From positions 1 through 20,086 of the forward strand of contig CAZOUM010000049.1 of assembly GCA_964582985.1 (NCBI GenBank): DNA of 20,086 nucleotides, in the 5' to 3' direction. A program made the position numbers and the translations under genes. Under the pieces are notes generated by a model, which did no database searches, had not been told where the DNA came from, and saw only the letters and a list, made by a program, of their open reading frames with translations. Positions 14,743-20,086 of this stretch are shown here, piece by piece. Each line of letters begins with the position of its first letter. The stretch's first letter is position 1. The DNA is from CAZQYB01 sp964582985 (GTDB lineage Bacteria; Planctomycetota; Phycisphaerae; Sedimentisphaerales; Anaerobacaceae).

Positions 14743-15256
14743 TAAGATTTCGCAAGAAACATTGGTGGCCTTTGCAGATGGGCAGTTATCGCTGGCCGAA
14801 GCAACTAAGGTATCAGAACACATAGCCCAATGTGAAAGTTGCAGGGTAATGGTTGCGGCCCTTCAGCGCTCCCTGGAATTAGTGAAGGTTTCGTGGGCGG
14901 CCGAGCAGGCCAGGTGGCCAAAGTGGCGAAAGACCGACGAGCCTAAGTTGAACAGATGGCCCGTCACGCGAGTGCTCGCAGTCGCGGCAAGCATCTTACT
15001 GTTGTTAGGTCTGGGGTTAATCTGGCGGATGGTATCCGAACCGGGCAAATCCGCGCTGAATGGCAAAACTATAGCCCGGCTTGAGCAGACAGTCATTCGG
15101 GCGGGCACAGCCGCCCAGATGCTGGCTGTGGCGGATTTGTTGTCTAAGCAAGCTGGCGGACGGGATTATGCCCGTGAACGTTACAAGGAGATTGTGACCG
15201 GCTACTCCGACACGGAATATGCCGCGCAAGCAAAACTACGTCTTAAAACGCTTTAA
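14723..15256 (+). CDS. Membrane-bound zinc-type anti-sigma factor
   Basis: The product (177 aa) has an N-terminal anti-sigma domain with the zinc motif HX3CX2C (H33, C37, C40 in HIAQCESC), preceded by the helix LVAFADGQLSLAEATKVSE. One membrane helix lies at about 83-102 (VLAVAASILLLLGLGLI). The extracytoplasmic part ends in ARERYKEIVTGYSDTEYAAQ and AKLRLKTL, a single TPR-like helical hairpin of the type seen in periplasmic assembly factors. I chose the GTG at 14723 because GGGGGATAGG lies just upstream; an ATG at 14735 is possible. It overlaps the sigma factor gene by 20 bases, so the two are probably made together and the protein holds the sigma factor at the membrane. The external TPR-like tail is a likely sensor or partner contact (inference). 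Confidence 0.88.
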   Translation: MTKKMCDKISQETLVAFADGQLSLAEATKVSEHIAQCESCRVMVAALQRSLELVKVSWAAEQARWPKWRKTDEPKLNRWPVTRVLAVAASILLLLGLGLIWRMVSEPGKSALNGKTIARLEQTVIRAGTAAQMLAVADLLSKQAGGRDYARERYKEIVTGYSDTEYAAQAKLRLKTL

Positions 15257-15272
15257 GAAAGGAGCCAGGATT

Positions 15273-16283
15273 ATGAAAATTCTGAAAAAAACTCAATTGT
15301 TGGTGGTATTGTTGACGGCCTCGTCTTTGGCGTTCGGTGCTGCCGAAGAACCCAATAGTCAAAAAGGCGAATTGCAATTTATAATTTCCGATGAGCCTGT
15401 GGAGTGGGACGCTTCATGGGAACGACCCATGCAGATTACAAAACGGTCACACGTGGCCGTTTTCCAACTTGACAACCTGCGTTACGAGAACTCTCCGTAC
15501 ATCGACCGGATAGCGAGGGTACAAGGAAAATTGAAACGTTTGGAGCTTGTGACTTTCCCAAAAGCAGATGTCGAGACACAGCCGTATCAGTTTTTATTAA
15601 CTCATCGCGGGAATAGGCCCGACGAGTTCTGGCTCTATGCGGCAAGCGAGCAGGAAGCGCGCAAAATGGCCGAACTATTCATTCGCTACGCCAAGAGTCT
15701 GGCCGATGTCAGGGTTCGGCGTGCCGAAGCCAAATTGGAATATTACCGCAAAAAAATTACCGATATTGAGAATGAGATTCCAAAGCTCGAGGAAAAGAAA
15801 AAGCCCGTGGAGGCGGAGCTGGCCAAAATCAAGGAAAAAACCTATTATCTCAACAAAGATGATGCCCAGAGAAGTATTCTCGAATGGAACAATCTGCTGA
15901 ATATGGTTGAGGTTGATATCATCGGTATCCAGGCAAAGATTGATATGATTAATAAGCTGGAGAAAAAATACCACACCGAAGAAAGACCGTTTGGAGGTCT
16001 GATTGAGTCTTTGCGCAAGATGCGTATGGCTGAGGAAATTGAATTGGCCGGCGCATCGGCCCGGAAAAATGCCGCTCAGTGGTACCGCAACAAGGCATTG
16101 AAATTTCTTGATTTGGCTGAAAAGCTCGACAGCTTCTTAGCACAGCTCTCCGTCAAGCAAGACAACTTGTCCGATTATCAAAAGAGCATTGCAAATCTTG
16201 AAGGACGGTTGCCCCAGGAGCGCGCGAACGTAAGGCCGGTAGAGGTCGTTGGTAACGAAGTCAAGATTCATCCGCTAAAATAA
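15273..16283 (+). CDS. Secreted coiled-coil protein, third gene of the sigma operon
   Basis: The product (336 aa) starts with a signal peptide (MKILKKTQLLVVLLTASSLAFG, cleavage near 22-24). Residues about 25-125 form a compact beta-rich domain with YQFLLTHRGNRPDEFWLYA at 105-123. From about 127 to 315 the chain is mostly helical and coiled-coil: DVRVRRAEAKLEYYRKKITD (145-164), ENEIPKLEEKKKPVEAELAK (166-185), then a second long helical part to about 311. I chose the ATG at 15273 because AAAGGAG lies upstream and the signal peptide begins there; the frame could extend 18 codons back into the anti-sigma gene. It follows the anti-sigma stop by 16 bases. I recognise no family. It could be the external partner of the anti-sigma TPR-like tail (inference). 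Confidence 0.85.
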   Translation: MKILKKTQLLVVLLTASSLAFGAAEEPNSQKGELQFIISDEPVEWDASWERPMQITKRSHVAVFQLDNLRYENSPYIDRIARVQGKLKRLELVTFPKADVETQPYQFLLTHRGNRPDEFWLYAASEQEARKMAELFIRYAKSLADVRVRRAEAKLEYYRKKITDIENEIPKLEEKKKPVEAELAKIKEKTYYLNKDDAQRSILEWNNLLNMVEVDIIGIQAKIDMINKLEKKYHTEERPFGGLIESLRKMRMAEEIELAGASARKNAAQWYRNKALKFLDLAEKLDSFLAQLSVKQDNLSDYQKSIANLEGRLPQERANVRPVEVVGNEVKIHPLK

Positions 16284-16464
16284 CAGCAAGGGCAATCCGA
16301 CAGCAAAGAAAATAAGCTGCAACGTGGCGAATCATATCGGATGCTCTCGGCCGGCGACGCCTCGGTTATACCTGGAAGATGATTCTTCTGGTGCGTTTCC
16401 TAAATGCGGCTCACGGATTGGTCAATTAGTTGACTCCGGCTTCGGCGGACTCACCACTCGCCAA

Positions 16465-16483
16465 TTAACCCCTGAGGGGTTAA
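16465..16483. repeat. Perfect palindrome between the sigma operon and secA
   Basis: TTAACCCC (16465-16472), TGA, GGGGTTAA (16476-16483) forms an eight-base-pair stem with a three-base loop. It lies 37 bases beyond the secA stop in secA's direction and could end secA transcription, but no T-tract follows. TTAA at both ends could equally be a four-base target duplication around CCCCTGAGGGG. It sits among short ACTCACCACTATGAA-like repeats. Confidence 0.45.
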
Positions 16484-16519
16484 CTACTCACCACTATGAA
16501 CAACCAACTATGAACTCTG

Positions 16520-19500
16520 CTATGCATTTTTTCCGCAGCATTTTTTGTATTTCTTCCCGCTGCCGCATGGGCACGGGTCGTTTCTGCCGACCTTGGGTTG
16601 TTCGAGACGGATTTGTTTTACTTTGACCTCGCCTTGTGGCGCCTGGGCCGCGGCCCGCTGCTGCTCGGCCATTGCGAATTGGCCAACCTCATCGTGCGCT
16701 ACCCGGCTCACGTTCCAGACGCTTCTCGCCCTGGCGCCGGCTTCGAGCCGCACCTTGAAGATGACGTCCGTGACGCGGTCCTCGACGGTTTCGAGCATCT
16801 CGTTGAACATTCGGAAACCTTCACGCTTGTATTCGATCTTGGGGTCCTTTTCTGCAAAAGAGCGTGTCCATATACTGTCCTTCATGTGGTCCATCGCGTA
16901 CAGGTGGTCTTTCCAGGTGCTGTCGTATATTTGCAGCAGGACGTATTTTTCGAGGTCACTCAGTTCGGCCCGCAAGAACTCCCTTGCTGCTTCCGAGAGT
17001 TTTTCTCTGCGCTGCGGTCCTTCACCCAACTCATCTTCATTCAGAGATGCGGCAAATCTCTCGTTGGCCCAGTTGACTAATTCGGCGGTGTTCAACTGAG
17101 TGATTTTGCTGTCGAGCTCTTTGTCGAGCTGGCCATTGTTGAAGCTTTCACTTAGTTCGAGCAGTTGTTTGTGCAGAAGGCGGGGTTTTACGTTTTGTAT
17201 TTGCTCAACTGAAAGGCCGGCGTTGTATTTCTTGTTTGCCCAGTCGGCCAGTGCCTCGAATGCGTATACGTTTGTGCCCTGTGGGCCGTAGACCATATTC
17301 ATTGCAAATTCAACCGGGTACTCGACCTCTCTTTGTTTGTATTTGGCGGAGGTTATATCAAGAAGCTGCTGACGCAGTTGCGACGTGCTTAGGCTCTTGA
17401 GCTCGCTGATGTCCAGTTTTATATCGAATTTGGCGCGGGCCCATTCCGCAAATGTCCGGACGGCGAAATCTTCCTTCAGGAACTCGGCTAATTGTGAACA
17501 GTCTTTCTTGTCAACTTGCTCGGCGGCGGCGCAAATCAATTGCTCTTCAATCTCTTCCGGCGATTGATGCTTTATTTTGCCGGGGCTCAGGCTGACGCTA
17601 AAGGAGCTCATTGCCCACTTACATAGGCCCGCTATGTCCCAGCTTTGAGGCTCGTCATAGTCTTCCAGATATTCACCCATAGAGAGCGATATGTCATTGG
17701 CGACATTGTCTTTCTTTTGTTCTTTGATAAGTTTCTCGATTTCGTCCGCGCTGATACCGGCTATGTCCGACTCTTTCAAGTCAACGCCGAAATTACTTCT
17801 CGCCCACTCGGTAATACACTTGGTTGGGTAGTTCTTGTTGAGAATAGTGTCGCAGCTTTTTGAGATAGCGGCCTCAATCATCTCTTCGATAACATTCTTC
17901 AGGCCTTTCCCGGCGAGGATGCTGCGTCTGCGTGAGTAGAAACCATTTCGCTGGTAGTCCATTACCTCGTCGTATTCGAGCAGACTCTTTCGTATCTCGA
18001 AGTTTCGCTCTTCGACTTTCTTTTGCGCCTTTTCGATGCCTTTACTTATTCTGCCGTGCACGATTGGCTGTCCTTCTTCCCATCCTATCCAGGACAGTGC
18101 CTTGACCGTCCATTCAGGTGCGAAGACTCGCATCAGGTCGTCGTCGAAACTTAGGAAGAACTGGCTGGAGCCGAGGTCGCCTTGTCTGCCGCACCGGCCG
18201 CGGAGCTGGTTGTCGATTCTTCTTGCCTCGTGGCGTTCGGTGCCGAGTACGTGCAGACCGCCGATTTCCGCCACGCCGGGGCCAAGTTTAATGTCCGTGC
18301 CTCTGCCTGCCATATTTGTTGCGATAGTCACATTGCCCCGCATTCGGCCGTCGCGCCCTTTGTGCTGATGGCCGGCCTTGGCTACAATGGTGGCTTCTCT
18401 TTCATGGTGTTTGGCGTTGAGCAGCTCGTGGTCGAGCCCGTATCTTTTCTTGAGGGCTTCTGAAAGTGCTTCGTTTTTTTCTACGCTGACTGTGCCGACC
18501 AGTAGCGGACGGCCGGCGTTACTGATGTCGTTTATCTCATCCACTATTGCATTAAACTTCTCGCGCATCGATTTGTAGATTACGTCCTCACGGTCTTCCC
18601 GGATGCAGGGCTCGTTGGTTGGCATTACTATGACCTCGAGTTTATAGATATTCATAAACTCTTCAGCTTCGGTGTCGGCGGTCCCGGTCATTCCCGCAAT
18701 CTGACCGTAGAGTTTGAAGAAGTTTTGCAGTGTGATGGTAGCGAGTGTTTGTGTTTCTTCTTTTATAGTAACACCTTCTTTTGCTTCGACGGCCTGGTGC
18801 AGCCCGTCGGACCACTGTCGGCCGTGCATCAATCGCCCGGTAAATTCATCAACGATGATTACTTTGCCGTCCATAACGACGTAGTCTCTTTCTTTTTCGA
18901 AGGTCACGTGTGCTCGCAGGCTCTGCTCTAAGAGATGAGGCCATTCGATATTTGAGCCGGTGAAAAATGAGCCGACCCCTGCTATGTCCTGGGCGGCGCC
19001 CACACCTTCATGAGTTAGATGGGCGGCTTTTCGGTCATATTCGACTTCGTAGTATTGTGTAATGGTGGTGAGATTGGCTTGAGCGGCTTCGAGGTCGGCC
19101 TGGGTTTCGTCGATTACCTTCTGGGCCTTTTCGATTCTTTTGTTGTCCTTGTCTCTTTTACCTTCGGCTAATTCGCCCTGGGCGTTGGCTATGGTGCGCT
19201 CGGCGGAGTCAATTTGTTTTTTGATGCGGTCGTAGTTGCTTTGCAGGCCCATCAGTTTTCTTGCTACTTGGTCGCCTTGTTTATATCTGCTGACATCATC
19301 GAAGGCCGGCCCTGAAATAATCAGCGGCGTTCTGGCTTCGTCGATTAGGATTGAATCAACCTCATCGATTATGGCATATTGCAGTTGTCCCTGCACCATT
19401 TGCTCGAGCGATATTTTCATATTGTCACGAAGATAGTCGAAGCCAAACTCGTTGTTTGTCCCGTAGGTTACGTCGCAGCCGTACTGGTTCTTGCGTTCGT

Positions 19501-20005
19501 CACCGGCCGTATCCATATCCGCCTGGATGGCGCCGACCGTCAGGCCCAACGCGCGATAGACGGGCCCCATCCATTCCGCATCGCGCTTGGCCAGGTAATC
19601 GTTGACGGTGACTATGTGAACTCTTCTTCCGGTTAGATAAACGAGGTATACTGCTAACGTTGCGACTAATGTTTTTCCCTCGCCGGTCGCCATTTCGGCG
19701 ATTTTGCCTTCGTAGAGAACGTTGCCTCCGATGAGCTGGACATCGAAATGTCTCATATCGACATTTCGCCTTGCCGCTTCTCGAACGACTGCAAAAGCCT
19801 CGGGCAGAATATCTTCGGGGCTGCTTCCGGCATTTAACGCGGCATTGAACTCGGCGGTTTTAGCTCTTAGTCCATCGTCGTCGAGCCTTTTTATTTGCTC
19901 TTCAAATTCGCTGGCCTGCCGGGCGATGACCGAGTAAGCCTTAATCAGCCGCTCGTTCCGCGAGCCGAAAACTTTTAACAGGATTTTATTTACTTTATCA
20001 AACAT
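16520..20005 (-). CDS. secA: Protein translocase ATPase SecA, enlarged form
   Basis: The product (1161 aa, against about 900 in E. coli) drives preprotein export through SecYEG. The start at 20005 gives the conserved MFDKVNKILLKVFGSRNERL opening; the frame runs 24 codons further back into repeat sequence, and no clear ribosome site is seen. Walker A is ATGEGKT (106-112) and Walker B DEVD (214-217). A charged coiled-coil insertion of about 75 residues follows at 245-320. NBD2 shows GTVSVEK, TNMAGRGTDIKLG (563-575) and NQLRGRCGRQGD (599-610). Between the scaffold entry KSLLEYDEVMDYQRNGFYSR (673-692) and TWKDHLYAMDHMKDS (1030-1044), ordinary SecA has one helical-wing unit; here five degenerate W-A-x3-F/Y repeats occupy about 730-1007 (W734, W797, W855, W922, W979). 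The protein ends with a SEC-C zinc motif, RNDPCPCGSGKKYKKCCG (1141-1158). Confidence 0.97.
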   Translation of the reverse strand: MFDKVNKILLKVFGSRNERLIKAYSVIARQASEFEEQIKRLDDDGLRAKTAEFNAALNAGSSPEDILPEAFAVVREAARRNVDMRHFDVQLIGGNVLYEGKIAEMATGEGKTLVATLAVYLVYLTGRRVHIVTVNDYLAKRDAEWMGPVYRALGLTVGAIQADMDTAGDERKNQYGCDVTYGTNNEFGFDYLRDNMKISLEQMVQGQLQYAIIDEVDSILIDEARTPLIISGPAFDDVSRYKQGDQVARKLMGLQSNYDRIKKQIDSAERTIANAQGELAEGKRDKDNKRIEKAQKVIDETQADLEAAQANLTTITQYYEVEYDRKAAHLTHEGVGAAQDIAGVGSFFTGSNIEWPHLLEQSLRAHVTFEKERDYVVMDGKVIIVDEFTGRLMHGRQWSDGLHQAVEAKEGVTIKEETQTLATITLQNFFKLYGQIAGMTGTADTEAEEFMNIYKLEVIVMPTNEPCIREDREDVIYKSMREKFNAIVDEINDISNAGRPLLVGTVSVEKNEALSEALKKRYGLDHELLNAKHHEREATIVAKAGHQHKGRDGRMRGNVTIATNMAGRGTDIKLGPGVAEIGGLHVLGTERHEARRIDNQLRGRCGRQGDLGSSQFFLSFDDDLMRVFAPEWTVKALSWIGWEEGQPIVHGRISKGIEKAQKKVEERNFEIRKSLLEYDEVMDYQRNGFYSRRRSILAGKGLKNVIEEMIEAAISKSCDTILNKNYPTKCITEWARSNFGVDLKESDIAGISADEIEKLIKEQKKDNVANDISLSMGEYLEDYDEPQSWDIAGLCKWAMSSFSVSLSPGKIKHQSPEEIEEQLICAAAEQVDKKDCSQLAEFLKEDFAVRTFAEWARAKFDIKLDISELKSLSTSQLRQQLLDITSAKYKQREVEYPVEFAMNMVYGPQGTNVYAFEALADWANKKYNAGLSVEQIQNVKPRLLHKQLLELSESFNNGQLDKELDSKITQLNTAELVNWANERFAASLNEDELGEGPQRREKLSEAAREFLRAELSDLEKYVLLQIYDSTWKDHLYAMDHMKDSIWTRSFAEKDPKIEYKREGFRMFNEMLETVEDRVTDVIFKVRLEAGARARSVWNVSRVAHDEVGQFAMAEQQRAAAQAPQGEVKVKQIRLEQPKVGRNDPCPCGSGKKYKKCCGKNA

Positions 20006-20086
20006 CAGACTAATAAAATCCGAAGCACGAAATCCGAAATTCACCCGCCTGAGGCGGGCAAGAATTCGAATGAGCAAAACACAAAA
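20006..20086 (-). repeat. Dispersed repeat with inserted palindrome upstream of secA
   Basis: Read on the minus strand, the region contains CATTCGAATT (20073-20064), then a palindrome, then TTTCGGATTTCG running towards the secA start. The palindrome CCCGCC (20044-20049), TGA, GGCGGG (20053-20058) is flanked by AATTC at 20038-20042 and 20063-20067, as if about 20 bases had been inserted with a five-base target duplication. The same CATTCGAATT core occurs at 13734-13793. Confidence 0.5.

Noticed and set aside
20006..20077. N-terminal extension of SecA by 24 residues
   Set aside because: The extra codons are repeat sequence with a palindrome; the family's conserved start lies at 20005.

Overview
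The window looks like a chromosomal segment of a Planctomycetota bacterium, most likely a Phycisphaerae/Sedimentisphaerales-type lineage. The main reasons are a secreted beta-helix protein ending in a dockerin-like EF-hand pair of the style common in that group, an enlarged SecA with a SEC-C tail, a B12-dependent ribonucleotide reductase, and several secreted proteins next to a GH29 alpha-L-fucosidase. This placement rests on sequence character only; no database search was run.

Layout. 1-2883 (minus strand): a fucosidase, a short truncated gene and a longer Calx-beta protein cut off by the window edge; the last two are paralogues. 3045-5119 (minus): a MntP-like manganese exporter, a two-TM protein with a PH-like tail, and a secreted protein with an Ada-type zinc-binding C-terminus. 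5363-6571 (plus): tyrosyl-tRNA synthetase behind a recognisable promoter. 6703-7497 (minus): a lipoprotein behind a near-consensus promoter. 7664-8690: a HepT/MntA (HEPN/MNT) toxin-antitoxin pair lying between two related copies of one gene start. 8625-11361 (plus): an unrecognised 193-aa protein (the intact copy), a small 66-aa protein and a class II ribonucleotide reductase, ending at a probable terminator. 11632-13383 (minus): the beta-helix/dockerin-like protein. 13384-14190: about 800 bases without a gene, filled with several short repeats. 14191-16283 (plus): an ECF sigma factor, its overlapping anti-sigma factor and a secreted coiled-coil protein, apparently one operon. 16520-20005 (minus): SecA, with repeats upstream of its start.

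How the genes fit together. Polysaccharide degradation and cell-surface work (fucosidase, Calx-beta, beta-helix/dockerin-like protein, lipoprotein, secreted coiled-coil protein) is mixed with housekeeping genes (tyrS, nrdJ, secA, mntP). The sigma/anti-sigma/secreted-protein cluster looks like an envelope-signalling unit.

Most worth a second look: (i) the TA module between two copies of a gene start, where the truncated copy differs from the intact one mainly by synonymous or conservative codons, while the upstream promoter-like block is almost unchanged; (ii) a SecA carrying five degenerate W-A-x3-F/Y repeats where ordinary SecA has one helical-wing unit; (iii) two seven-base-period arrays with a CGAG core; (iv) small palindromes with a TGA or GCA loop set into other repeats, two of them with apparent flanking duplications; (v) a NrdJ without the usual C-terminal cysteine pair.
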